64,000 bases of DNA from assembly GCA_037176705.1 (NCBI GenBank), contig CM073898.1, positions 26,644,488-26,708,487 on the forward strand, given 5' to 3'. Both the position numbers and the translations under genes were made by a program. The notes below the pieces were generated by a model. It searched no databases and was not told the origin of the DNA. It saw only the letters and a list, made by a program, of their open reading frames with translations. Source of the stretch: Molossus alvarezi (Eukaryota; Chordata; Mammalia; Chiroptera; Molossidae). Below are positions 1 through 11,345 of this stretch, piece by piece; positions within the stretch are counted from its first letter, which is position 1, and the number at the start of each line of letters is the position of its first letter.

Positions 1-1865
1 TCATTAAATTGTAGAAATAAAGCACAGCGGAGATGCATGGAGTAGCCTTGCTTAATAGGGCAAGGGTTTGCTGAGGGAAGGCTACTAGTTTCATGCTCCA
101 AGGGCAACATGATCATTGATTCACAAGTAAATGAAAACAGCCAAATAACACATTGTTTCTAATCCTTGATGAATTTCATCCTCTACTCTGGTAAATAGCT
201 TTACTTTCTATACTCTGAGTAGCTGATGACTGAATGAAATAGAGGGCTCCACACAATGTGTTTGTGTAAGAGAAGCAGCATTTTAAATTGATCATTAGAT
301 TATCACCATTCACTAGGGTCATAATCCTTAAAAATTATTTCAGTATTTGATACCTGTGACACTGGAAAATCAAAGACGAAGGAAAAGAAAACAGTCCCTC
401 GGCGGGTGCCCGGCAAACATACCTAAAATAGATGGGGCTTGCATAATGGCATATCATTCCAAAATCATTAGTTACACGATCAATACTGCCCCTGACAGGA
501 GGAACCATTAAATTTTATATCGATTTTTCTCCCCTTGCACAGTAAAGCAATTAATAGAAATGTGTATTAAAGGACATGTCAATCAATTTAAAGAGGCAGC
601 GTGAAGTCAATCCTTATGAACTAGCCCTCTGGATCAAGACAGGCAAACATCAAAAGGGATTAGTAACGTCTCCCTTCTGCTTCAGAGCAGATCTGTTTCT
701 CCCATTAGCAAAGGTAAAATTAAGTTGTGTAATTTTTAAATGGATGCTTTTTGCTCACTTTCCAGGCCTAATGCATACAAGAAACTGTTAGAACGACTTC
801 CATCACAGGGCTACCTGACTGGGGTTGGTCTGGCGAAGGCTCCACTGGCACCGTCTGGATGACCAGCAGAAGCAGGCCTCTGTTCCTCACCGTTCCGCAG
901 CAGAAATAGAATATGCAGGACTGGAGGGACCTTAAAGGTTCCCCAGTCTCCCCCACTGCCACACCAATCCCACAGTCACAGGCCTTTGCACTATCACAGG
1001 GACCCTCCCTGAGACCACAGATTCACGCTGTCTGTTCTTTTGTTCTGGGTACCAATGGGCACAGCCAGAGAGCTGTTATTTCTTTAGAGTAAAAGGTTGA
1101 TCAAAACAAAACTAGAACAGCAAGGTAGACATAGCCCCTCATGCAACGACGATCCTCGCACTATTAAGGGACCAACAGAACGTTTTTTCGTAATTATTAT
1201 GAAGAAAGTAAGAACTTCCCATTTGAATTTCTTTTATACCTCTCTAAAGTTGAACAACGTAGTATAAAAATTATGTTTTCTGGAAGCCAGAAAATCAGTT
1301 ATGATACATTAAATAATTTCTCAAAGTGGCCAAAATTTTTATGAAAATACATTTTGGTTCCATTTCAGAGTTGGGGGAAGCATTGGCTAAGAAAGATGAA
1401 TTTATTTCGTGGAAACATACACGTTGTTTTGTGATTTCTGCCGTGTCTTTCCTTTGATGATAGTAAACCAACGTCTCTACTTCTCAGTCTCTCTTATTTG
1501 ATGGGTCTCAAAGGACCTGAACACATCAAACATTCTAACCAGGAGCTCTCATATCAGGCAGCGACTCAGGGAGGGTGAAGGCGGAGGAGGCGGCTTTATT
1601 AGTGGGAACTAAAAGGAAAAATCTCTCCAAACTGTGTTCTAGTCTTTCATCATTAAGCCAAAGTTGTATCACAGTCTTTTTTTTTTTCAGTTTCAGCTTC
1701 AATTTGTCCTTCCGTGGTTTCTGTTCCCTAAGACTGCCCTTAATGTTGGCAGAAGTGAGAAAAAGACAGGTTGGAAGATTATGCAGAAGAGAATCTTTCT
1801 AAATCCTCATGAAAACATTTTTAGTGAGGATTTTACATATTTAGATACTGCAGTGGTGCTTTTAA
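1..1865. other. Unique AT-rich DNA, no gene seen
   Basis: Ordinary non-coding sequence. It contains a T-run near 1677-1690 and short open frames with no recognisable protein. I see no exon, RNA gene or confident repeat. Confidence 0.6.
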
Positions 1866-2035
1866 ATTTTATTTATTTTTTAAATCCTCACTCGAGATTT
1901 ATCTTCAGATACAGTGGGAGGAAAGGGGGAGGGAGGGAGAGAGAGTGAGAGAAACATCGATGTGAGAGAGACATGGATTGGCTGCCTCCCGCAGGACCCC
2001 AACCAGGGCTGGAACGGAATCACAACTGAGGTATT
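1866..2035 (-). mobile_element. Ves SINE, 5'-truncated, tail class A
   Basis: Reading the minus strand, the 3' two thirds of a Ves element are present: the central CTGCCTCCCGCAGGACC-type block, the GA-rich stretch (CT-rich in the element), and a tail with a decayed form of the ATCCTC...GAGGAT motif. Similarity stops near 2035, before the tRNA-like head, so the copy lacks its pol III promoter. Confidence 0.85.
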
Positions 2036-2138
2036 AGGAAGACAGTGGAATCAGAAATGCAAAGTGCCCATCAGTCCATTGACCTCTGAGTATGCCTAAA
2101 GAGGGTTTAAATCTTAAAAATAAAATTAGATTAGATTA

Positions 2139-2190
2139 GCCCTGGCCAGTTTGGCTCAGTGGTTGGTTCATGGAGAGCCAGAATCTATGG
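2139..2190 (+). mobile_element. Ves SINE head fragment
   Basis: GCCCTGGCCAGTTTGGCTCA is the first 20 bases of a Ves element, including the A-box-like region. The match fades within about 50 bases, leaving no body or tail. It lies about 100 bp from a minus-strand Ves that lacks its own head. Confidence 0.7.
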
Positions 2191-2811
2191 CCTGATGTTT
2201 AAAGGAATGTATTAAATAAAGAATAGGTAGAACGTGAGGAAGACAGAGTCAAAACTAAAATGTAGATCAAGTTAGTAATCTAGGTTGAAACATGGGAGAA
2301 ACCTTTTGTCCTTCACAGTGTTCTTCCCTGGACTGTATCGAGGACTTATAGTTGTTTTCTCCTCTTAGGAAATGCTGGTCTCCACAGACAACCTTAACAG
2401 TACAGTTAGAAAACACCTTTAGCATTCAGGCAACAGCTCCAACACTCGCGCAGAGTGATTTCCTTCTTAACGGAGTGACAGGAACTCTGGTGAGAGGATT
2501 TCACACAACAGAGGTTCTGTTTGGAGACTGAAAGATTAGGGGTTCAGTTGCCGCAGAAGACAGTAATGCCTCACCCCCGCCCCCCAAGCCTCTGAGCAGT
2601 GTCGGTGCAAGGCCGTGACCATGGCCCTGGGAGCTCGTCACGTGTACGCCACCACACTCAGACTCAGGGGGGAGGGGCTCAGGCCTGACCACGTATGAAG
2701 GAAGATGATCTGGCAACTTCTCTGACCACAGAGTGATGTCATGACATAAGGCAAGTTTGAAATTTAATCCCAAGTACACCTGATGTTAAGAGCTTCAAGA
2801 TAAATTCCTAT
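2191..2811. other. Unique DNA, no gene seen
   Basis: Non-coding. A moderately GC-rich patch at 2560-2690 includes a C-run and a CACGTG-type E-box near 2640. No repeat or exon was recognised. Confidence 0.5.
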
Positions 2812-3332
2812 TCCTCAAAAAGACAAATGAGTCAACTTAAAAATGGGTGAAGAATCTGAACAGACACTTCTCCAAGGAAGATAAGCTGCTCAACAGCATC
2901 AGTCTTCAAGGAAATGCAAACCAAATCCACAATGAGATCCCAGGCCATACCCACGAGGACAGCTGGAGTCACCAAGACGGATAGTAGTGAGTGATGAAGA
3001 GAATGCAGAGGAACTGGACTCTCTGACATTGCTGGGGGGAGTGTAAAATGGAGCAGCAGCTTCGGAAAAGTCTAGCAGTTCCTCAAAAGTTGAAAAACAG
3101 AGTTACCATATGACTCAGTGATTTCATGTCTAGGTATATACCCAAGAGATTTAAAAACATTTGTCCACAAACACTTGTACATGAATGTTCATAAAAGCAT
3201 TGTTCACGACAGCCAAAAAGGGAAACGACCTAAATGTCCATTGACTGAGGAATAGATAAATAAAATGTGATCTATCCATACAATAGAGTATTATTGAGCA
3301 ATAAGAAGGAATGAGATTCTGGTACATGCTAC
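2812..3332 (+). mobile_element. L1 LINE, 3' end of ORF2 and start of 3' UTR (left part)
   Basis: The segment follows the familiar order of an old mammalian L1: the 'aaaaatgggtgaag' block, the 'ggaaatgcaaacca' and 'caatgagatccc' block, then 'gtataccc'-type and 'attattgagcaa' blocks close to the ORF2 end. It has many frameshifts and stops. The match breaks at 3332 in the middle of 'tacatgctac' and resumes at 3873 with 'acatggatgga', so the element was split by a later insertion. Confidence 0.9.
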
Positions 3333-3868
3333 TGAAGGGCAGCATCGATGCTACTCCAGAATATGCCACGTCAGGATATTGATTACTTTGAGCAGTCGGC
3401 ACTTGACAAACAGCAAATGCAGGGACAGGCTTTCTCTGAACTTCCTCTTACCTGCCTAAAGACAGATCCTCCAGAAGGGACTCAACTGTCACGCATTTCC
3501 TCCCGGGAGTTCCCTCAGGAGGTGAAACTCTTATCATAGGACAGGGGACTAGAAGTCCACAGCAGACCCACACAGACTTTGTCACAAACTGTCATACGCC
3601 CCATCTATTCTCTGGGCCCATTCATCTTTCTCCCAAATCATTCACTCTTCCCTAGGAGGCCACACCCCCACCCCCTTTTCCTGTTAAGATGATATTTTAG
3701 CCTATTAAACCACCTCAGAGAATGACACATCCCCCCCCCAGAGTATCGCCCATGAACACGTGAAGTATACATGTTAATTTGCTTTTCCCTTCTTAATCTG
3801 TTTTTTAGTACATGGTCTCAGCCAAGAACACCGAAGGGTGGAGGGAAAATTATTTTTCCTTCTCGACA
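3333..3868 (+). mobile_element. Putative solo LTR (class I ERV-like) inside the L1
   Basis: This 536-bp insert splits an otherwise collinear L1. It begins TG, ends CA, and is bounded by CTAC on the left and TTAT on the right. That fits a 4-bp target duplication that has since lost two C by transition. It has no internal retroviral coding sequence, so it would be a solo LTR made by recombination. The exact family is not identified. A C9 run lies at 3731-3739. Confidence 0.6.
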
Positions 3869-4345
3869 TTATGACATGGATGGACCTTGAAAACATAATT
3901 GTAAGTTAAAGAAGCCAGGCACAAAATTTCACATATTGTATGATTCCACTTATATGAAAAGTCCACAGTAGGCAGATCCATAGAGCGATAGTAGACCAAT
4001 GGATGCCTAGAGCTGGGGATTGGGGAGTAAAAAGGGGTGAATGCTAATGGTTAATGGTATTCCATTTTGGGGTGATAAAAATATTCTAGCCCTGGCCAGG
4101 TCTGGTCAGACTGTTGTCCTGCACACCAAACAATTGTCAGTTCGATTCCTGGTCAGGGTGCATACAGAAAGCAACCAATTGATGTTTCTCTCACATCAGT
4201 GTTTCTCTCCTTTCCTGTCTAAAAATCAATAAAAATATCCTTTGGTCAGGATAAAAAATATATTCTAAAATTGATTATAGTGGTTGTTGCACAATTCTAA
4301 GAATACAGTAAAACTCATTGGATTGCATATTTTCATAGAAAAGGC
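3869..4345 (+). mobile_element. L1 LINE, 3' UTR (right part, split by a Ves)
   Basis: The L1 match continues with 'acatggatggaccttga', 'gtatgattccacttatatga' and the 'gggtgataaaaatattct' block. It is interrupted at 4089-4255 by a Ves and resumes with 'ttgattatagtggttgttgc' and the block preceding the L1 3' terminus. Orientation agrees with the left part. Confidence 0.85.
4089..4255 (+). mobile_element. Ves SINE, tail class A, inserted in L1
   Basis: Starts GCCCTGGCCAGGTCTGGTCA, has a B-box-like GTTCGATTCC near 4140, a CT-rich region and a decayed class A tail (atcctttggtcaggat). The likely target duplication is gataaaaatattct at 4074-4087, with gataaaaaatatattct just after the tail. The central part is shortened relative to other copies. 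Confidence 0.9.
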
Positions 4346-4404
4346 AATAAAAATCATGACATCAATCTGTTGTTCCCTTTATTCAAACATCAGGGGCGCC
4401 AAAC

Positions 4405-4585
4405 TGGGATTTGAATGACTTGAGTTCATAACTGGCTCAGCCACTGTCTAGCTGAAGTATCTGGGCAAGTTCTGGCATCTTTCTAAACACTGATGTTACC
4501 ATCTATCAAATGGGGATACTCAAACTCATTTCACAGTGACTTGGATGTTCACTGTGTTGTGATGATCAATAACGGGGTCATCATT
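4405..4585 (+). mobile_element. MIR SINE
   Basis: Shows the MIR order: an 'actggctcagccactgtctagctg' region, 'gggcaagttctggcatctttctaa' in place of the gggcaagtta core, then 'tatcaaatggggatac'. Strongly diverged, as expected for an ancient mammalian SINE. Confidence 0.65.
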
Positions 4586-4599
4586 CATCAACTGTGGAA

Positions 4600-5980
4600 A
4601 ATAAAACTTCACGAACTGTTTCAAAAAATCACATGATATAATGAATACAAAATAACTTTGCAAAGGACCAGAACTATAAAGTGTTAGAAGCCGTTATGAT
4701 TTGTTGAAAAGGAGTGGTGTACTTTGTAGTTCTTACTTGCCTGTTCACCCAGTCACCCAAAGGGGCAGCTGGCAGATGGTGGAGGTGGGGGTCAGGAAAT
4801 ATTTGATGGAGTAATGGGCAATACCTTCAAATTCCCTCTCACATGTAGCTTGGATCACATCCCATATAATGGGGTATCCAAATATAGCACCTTAAACTCA
4901 GTGAAGCAAGGGGCCTGCGACTACTGTTCAGCTGCCCAGTCCCAGCTCTGCCAGGTTCCCTCTTCCCACATTAGCTAGATACACAGAGGGGACCGAAGTC
5001 ATACTTTTCTTGGAGCTCCTGCTATGAAGCAGAGCCTGACAAGTCCGGATGGTGCTATTCTGTAATTTAAATAAACTCCAAAGATGAGAGTTGCTAAAGT
5101 AACTAAACCAAAGTAATTCTCCAGGAGGCCTTGTCATCTGCGCACTGATCTCTTTGCATTACAAGTGGTAATTGAAATCATTGCTTCAAGCAGGGCAAGA
5201 GGCAGGGACAGCCTAAATCCTGCTGTTCTCCGGGGAAGCAGGGGAGTCTCCGGGCGCACTGGAGTGGGGGCTTTCCAAGAAAACCTTGCCCTATTCTATT
5301 TTCCTCTGTTTACTTTTGAAACTGAATGGCAATTACCTACTTTTTTTCCAATGCGAAATAGAAACAAACGTAATTCTTTTTTGGTCTCTCTCCTTCTAGC
5401 AATCGATGGTCAGCTTTAGTCTCAAAAGAAAAAACCATGATGTATCTTCCTGTCCTAGAGGCCATGCTAGTTGACCACTTGAAAGAGACACTGGATGGGT
5501 CCTAGAATTATTGTTCCAATAATAATATGCTGGGAATTCTGGTATCCCCCCAAGGCTCTATCCCATTATGGCAAGCTAATGCGAAAATCACTTGAGTCAA
5601 GTTTACTAAGAGAAAATGATATGGATGTATTAAAAAGTGATGATAATTTTGTGATTTGTAAAAGTCATACCTAACCACTGCCTCCCTCTGCAGTTAATAA
5701 ACTTCAGCCTTAAGGAGAGGAAAGTAATAATCCTGGGTTTTGTTACCTAAATGTGCATGCTCAGACAGTTTATTAATTTAGTGGAAAAGAAAGCATTGTG
5801 CACCATGCTGAAATATACCAAAAGAGATCTTGGTCTAGATTTCTTTATTGTTTAATAATATTAGCAGTGTGCAAAATCCACAACAGAGGCACTTTTTAGC
5901 AAAATGATAGAGGATTCTCATCATCTTAAAACGGATTCCTTAATTTGCTAGGACTAAATATTTATCTGTAATCTGAGATC
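4600..5980. other. Unique DNA, no gene seen
   Basis: Non-coding, mixed composition, several AT-rich runs. Short open frames near 4928-5137 and 5165-5419 encode nothing recognisable. Confidence 0.5.
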
Positions 5981-5995
5981 TTCACTGTACTTCTT

Positions 5996-6247
5996 TTTTT
6001 TTTAGTCCTCACCCGAGGATATTTTTCCATTTATCTTTAAAGAGAGTGGGAGGGAGAGAGAAGGAGAGAAAGAGAGAGAAAGAGAAATATCAATGTGAGA
6101 GGGACACATCGAGTGGCTGCCTCCCACACGACCCAACCAGGGCCAGGGACGAACTGTAACCAAGGTACATACCCTAGACTGGAATCGAACCTGTGACTCT
6201 TTGGTCCATGAGCCGACGCTCTACCGCTGAACCAAACTGGCCAGGGC
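5996..6247 (-). mobile_element. Ves SINE, full length, tail class A
   Basis: Complete minus-strand element: the tail with GTCCTCACCCGAGGAT, a GA-rich body, B-box complement GGAATCGAACC near 6181, and the head complement ending AAACTGGCCAGGGC. Flanked by a clear target duplication, ttcactgtacttctt at 5981-5995 and ttcactgttcttctt at 6249-6263 (14 of 15 identical). Confidence 0.95.
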
Positions 6248-6263
6248 ATTCACTGTTCTTCTT

Positions 6264-7369
6264 AAAGGGAGTGAACATTTTCTCAAGTTCCAATTCTCTA
6301 GAAAAAGTTGTTTTAACAAATTCCTCAAAGCGAAGGATCATGTTTAGAGTGCCCTGTGGCATCAAGCATGTTTTCTGTAAACTGAACACATAAACATCTT
6401 GGTTCGGTCTTAGGAACTTCTGATAAATCCTCAATTTGCCACTGTACTTTTTAAGACTTTGGAATTAAGTGAAATTGATACTGTTGAACTTCAAAGAAAC
6501 TGTTGATTTTCCATTCTTTTCAAATGTTCATTTCATCTTGAACATTTTAAACACTCTTGGGGCGTCGCTGGACTCTCTCCAGAGATTATTCATTTCTACC
6601 TTCGGTCTTAACTTTGTCAAGATTCATTGTTCAAAATGAAGAGTTTCCCTGGGAAACAATGGAAAGATTTCACTCCTTGAATGTCACAGGACAAGAGCTA
6701 GAATATGCCCAATGTATCTCTGCCCGAAACAGGCCAGCTTAAAAACAGAACACCAAGAAATGAAGCTGGCCTTCTTAAGTTTTTTATTCATATTCTCTAC
6801 CTCTTCCTTTCTTCCCTCCCTTTCTCCCCAGCCACAGTAGTCAACGGCCAATCAATCTCTCTGCATGCATCCATATAAAATATTCTAAAAGACAGGATGC
6901 CAGATACTTTCTTGAACATCGCTAAAATAAATCAATAACTAGTGAATTGATGCTGATTTTTAGGTTTCACATTTCTATTCTATGACTAATGTTGAATTGC
7001 TATTTTATATGAAATTAAGTAATCAATTCTTATGTCTTTATACTACAGATTCTATAAATGTCTTTGGATTTTAGTTTTGTATTTCACAGTGGAGGCCAAT
7101 AGTTTATAAAATAATAAATCATATTTATCGGAGGCTTACCCAATGGGGTGTAAAGTTGGAAGGGCAGGTTGGACACAGGTTTATTTAACCTAAAGGTGTC
7201 CTGTAAGAAGCTCTCCAGGGAGTCTTTTAAGCTCTTCCAATGTTAATTTATTTCAATAAATAACACAATTATTAAGAATAATCAGGTCTCCGTGACCATG
7301 ACCATGGCTCTGAGTGGTTCCACAATAGTGGTGGAGTAAAATGACCTCCTGAAACGCTTTTATAGGATG
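6264..7369. other. Unique DNA with a short CT-rich tract
   Basis: Non-coding. A pyrimidine-rich stretch of about 30 bases lies at 6802-6832. The rest is AT-rich, with no exon or repeat recognised. Confidence 0.5.
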
Positions 7370-7374
7370 GGAAC

Positions 7375-7578
7375 TCAGGTTGCAAAATTCTTGCTCTGCT
7401 ATTTACTGTCGGCACCTGTATGAGTTACTTATTCCTTCTAAGGTTCAAGCTCCTGTTCTGTAAGGTTATGCTAATGATACTTATTTGATTGCTGCAAATT
7501 GTAACTGTGCTAATACATATAAAGTGCTTAACACAGAGCCTAACACATATTAAGCACTGAATGAATAGTAGCTTTTCT
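7375..7578 (+). mobile_element. MIR SINE
   Basis: Preserves the MIR 3' half well: 'gctctgctatttac', 'gagttacttattccttct', and the terminal 'taaagtgcttaacacagagc' followed by 'ctaacacatattaagcactgaat'. Confidence 0.8.
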
Positions 7579-7607
7579 ATCATGACCATGAGTAATACTG
7601 TGTCAAA

Positions 7608-7790
7608 GTAACAACCGGGACTCTTGGGGTTGAACTGTCTGTAACTCATACTAACTATGCCTTAGTTTCCTCATCAGTAAGCATGGAACAGTTCTGTCTA
7701 TATCATTAGGTTGTTGAGGTGGTTACATGGAAAACAGGACAAAACCTGGCACATGAAAGCACCCACAAAGTAATGGTTATCATAATTACT
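7608..7790 (+). mobile_element. MIR SINE, second copy in tandem
   Basis: A second MIR in the same orientation about 30 bp after the first. Diagnostic pieces are 'ccttagtttcctcatcagtaa', 'ttaggttgttgaggtgg' and 'acctggcacatgaaagc'. Confidence 0.7.
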
Positions 7791-8109
7791 ATTACAGAGA
7801 GCAAGGAGAGGAGACACTGGGGATGAAATGATTTCCATAAAGCCGATTTACTGGTATCAAGGGATAGGTCAGTGGAAACTGGTAATATAGATCTTTTTTA
7901 AAATCAAATTTTCAAAGTGTATATTTTGGGGTTTGCTTTTCCTGATAAAACTTTTCCTGACAAAACTTGATTTTAACAAACGTCTGTCCTTGTTCTTGTG
8001 GGAACATCATAAATTGGCAGAATGTACGATAACAACCCGTATCAGCAAGTTTGTAGTTCACAGACTTTTCTTTACTAAATGTAATTAAGCCAATATGAAT
8101 TGCTTGTCG

Positions 8110-8520
8110 ATGTTTTATTTTTCTTAAATCGCTTTTTCTGTTTATTAAAGTAATACTTGTTCATTGTTGAAAATTTGACAAATGAAGAAACAGAAATAAA
8201 AGTCACCCATAAGCCTACCACTAGAGATCATTATTTAACATTAAAAATACTTGCTTTTGCCCCTAAAATACATGTCAATTGCATACTTTGGGACCTAGTA
8301 TATGTGTATGCATGTCTGTGGGTATAAATAAAATTTGGTGTCATAATTTTTCACTTAGTTATGTATTGAACATTTCCCATGACATAAGAAAAAAATTTTT
8401 TTCAAGAACTTCCACTTTAAAATGACACAAGATGTCCAATGAAATGTCTTTATAATAATGTAATTCCCTATATATCTTTATCATTGGATTGTGAGCCAGT
8501 TGTTCTCTCTCTACTGTTTC
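8110..8520. mobile_element. Ancient interspersed repeat, probably L1-derived
   Basis: Contains a familiar mammalian repeat signature: 'aaagtaatacttgttcattg', 'aaatttgacaaatg', 'aaaagtcacccataagcc', 'tttcacttagttatg', 'gaacatttcccatg'. I associate it with old L1 3' sequence but cannot name the subfamily. A shorter relative lies at 43865-43985. Confidence 0.45.
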
Positions 8521-8639
8521 TATCTAACTAGACTGCTTCTATATTTTATGGGGGGAAATAAATAAAATAAGTCAAAAATCTTATAAAGTTATGGTGCTTT
8601 CTTATAGATGAGCTACTTGGGATTGGCTCTGTTAGAGGC

Positions 8640-9060
8640 TGATGGGGTTCAGGGCAGGCCTCCCTACAATGTGGCATGTGGATTATTTTGAGCTGAAGAT
8701 AATCAAGGCCCAACAGACTCAAGAAGAGCTTTTTACCTGTCCTTTCACTGCCTAAAATAATTTATATGAGGGGCCTGTACCAGGAAGAGTGCTATTACCA
8801 GACATCACATTTTATATCATACTCATCTGCATGGCATGGCTAACATTTGTTTACCAAACATTTACTCTTCCCATCTTCCTGTGAATTGTCTTTCCCTTGA
8901 AGTCCCAGACACCTACCCCTTCTCCTGAACTCAGGACAGAATATATACCTCAATGGCCATAGGCACAAAATTAAATATGTTCTCTGGTTAACCTTTCTTC
9001 AGTCACTTTAGTTATTAGGCCAGCCAAAGAATTTAGAAGGGAAGGTCTTCCTCTCCTACA
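8640..9060 (+). mobile_element. Putative solo LTR (class I ERV-like)
   Basis: Starts TGATGGGG, ends CCTACA, and is bounded by AGGC (8636-8639) and AGGT (9061-9064), a 4-bp near-duplication. Motif order (a short G-rich start, a 'gattattttgagc' block, 'acctg...ctgcctaaaat', a purine-rich end) resembles the insert at 3333-3868, so the two may be related LTRs. No adjoining retroviral coding region was seen. Confidence 0.45.
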
Positions 9061-9504
9061 AGGTGAATGTTCATTTTCCCTACAACCTCCTCACAGGCTT
9101 GGGCCCCACTCCAGACTCCTAGGTGGGAACCTTCCTTGTCATCTCTTTCTATCAGACTTGACTGATGCTCTTGTCTGAATTGTGCCCAAGGAAAATTTGC
9201 ATCTCCATTTAAAAACGGAAAATTCTCTCCTTGGTCCTTGCTAACCTTTTGGCTAGTTTTTCTGGAAAAGTTCTCAGGAATCATCTGCCAATATTGTTTC
9301 CCTCGAAGGCCATTCTTTCTAAGCTTTTGTTCATTTCATAACCAATAATTCCTTGTGCTAAATCACTTACGAATCACCCATTCCCAAGTTTGTCATGAAA
9401 ATAGCATTTGCCATTTTCCACTCAAATTCAGCCCTTCCTTTCGCGAACACACCACTCTCTAGTCTGAAAGCACACAGTCTCCATCCTCAATCACAGAAGT
9501 CTCT

Positions 9505-9640
9505 CTGTTCACCTCCCATTATACAGATGAGCAAACCCAGACCCACGGAAACTAGCCGATGCCTCCGAGCGAGTGGAGGACAGAATTGGGACTAAAATTC
9601 ATCTCCAGACTCTGAATCCATGTCTGATCTTTATTTACTC
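9505..9640 (-). mobile_element. MIR SINE
   Basis: Minus-strand MIR: 'ttatacagatgagcaaaccc' corresponds to the reversed 'cctcatctgtaaaatg' core, followed by 'acagaattgggactaaaa' and 'tctgaatccatg'. Confidence 0.6.
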
Positions 9641-11207
9641 TATCTTAGTACTTTTCTTCTCTTGGTGCTGCTGAAATCCAACTCTCCACTCCTTTTAGAA
9701 AACCTTTCCTCTCCCTCCTCTTTTTAATGAAGTCCAAACTAATGCTGACAGCAAAAGAAAATGCACGAGTTTCTTTGTTAACTCGGTGCCTCTTCATTAT
9801 TGTCTGTCATGCTGATGGATGCTGGATAAATTAAGTGGCCCGTCCATGGACACATGAACTTTCTTTCGTGGTAAGTATGGCTGTGTAAAATCCCGACCTG
9901 GCGAGTCTTTGATGTGAAAGGAATCTACCGCATCCACAGAAACACTAAGTAAAGAATAAATCACAATCAAGCCAAGTCTTTTGGGCATCACGTCGGGGGC
10001 AGTTTTCCATCTTTGCGTTTCTCTTTTTCCTTCCTTCTTTGACCAGAGTCATGGTGTGCCACTAGATCAGAAACCTGACGCTCTCTTTGTCCTGAGATGA
10101 GAATGGTCAACAGTCGCGTAATTTTTTTTCCACTTGAAAAGTGTACTTCCACCTTTAACAAGATCCCATGTTCTTAATTCGAAGGGAGTCGTTCCGGGAG
10201 GATTTGGCTTTGCACAGTGTGACAAGCCTCTGAGAACTCTGAGTAGTTGCCTCTATACGGTGAAATACTCCCTGAGTGTCTAACCACAAACAGGTACAAA
10301 TTAAAAGTGATGTAAACTATGAATCAAAAACTGTTACCCACAAAATATCGAGGGCCTCAATAATACCCACTGCTTCCTGCTGCTGCTTTCTACTCTGCAA
10401 AACACAGCGCATCACTGACTTGACTCCCACTGAACTTTTCAGTGTGGTACTGATTCGGATGTTTAAATATTTTCCAGGTAGTCCTCTTGGTTTAAAACCA
10501 CATCAAACAATGATCATTTTGGAGCTCATATTCTTAACAGAAAAGACCCAAGGCACTTGACAGGTAATCATCACAAGAGAAAAGCAGCAAGAAGACAATT
10601 AGCTTCTTATTGATACCAGCCATTTAGAGCCTCACATCAAAATTAATCAGGACCAGCATGGAGCTTATTGGCTTTGAATTGAAAACGCATTTTCCTTTTT
10701 CTTTTATGTTTCTTGTTTGTAATGTAAGTTTCTCCCAGAATCAGAAGTTACAGAACCAGGGTAAGTTTATGGAATGCAAATAATGACATTGTTTCACAAA
10801 ACTGAACCACCAGACCAAACAAAGTGAGAAAGTACTTGGTGAGCAATTCCTGGATTAATTACAGGGTTTCTTATGAGCTGCATTTCAAGTGCACACTGAT
10901 TGTAGGGGAAAATCTGTAAGTAGGCTTTAAAATTGAAAACCTTTTTTATTTTGTTATAAATTGCACCGAGTTCACAGTTAGTGCTCAAAAAGCAAATCCT
11001 CCCATGATTTCAGCTTTTGACCCAGGCATGATCCACTTATATGCAAAGGTTATTGTTTTTAGAATTTATGCTCTTTATAAATTCCCTAGAAAGTCTGCAC
11101 TTTTGCTCAGAATTTTGTAGGTAAAGGGGGCACATGAGATCTAGATTTGCATTTGCAATACCTTTTAGTTATAAATGTAGTCATAAATATATGTAAATAT
11201 AATAGCT
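9641..11207. other. Unique DNA, no gene seen
   Basis: Non-coding and AT-rich. No exon, RNA gene or confident repeat was recognised. Confidence 0.5.
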
Positions 11208-11345
11208 TTTATCAGTATGACCTTGGTCAAGTCACTTTCTCTAAATTTCAGATTCATCCAATATAAAGTGAGAACCACAGGGAGTTGACATGGAAAACAC
11301 ACGAGCTAATGCATATAGAATAACTTTTCACACTTGAAGCATTTT
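11208..11345 (+). mobile_element. MIR SINE
   Basis: Shows 'atgaccttggtcaagtcact', a diverged 'ctctaaatttcag' segment, 'ataaagtgagaacc', then 'agctaatgcatatag', in MIR order. Confidence 0.65.

Noticed and set aside
3348..3539. Short open frame inside the putative LTR
   Set aside because: Lies wholly in LTR sequence; a chance frame.
6037..6434. Open frames overlapping the 6-kb Ves
   Set aside because: SINE sequence read through; Ves elements do not encode protein.
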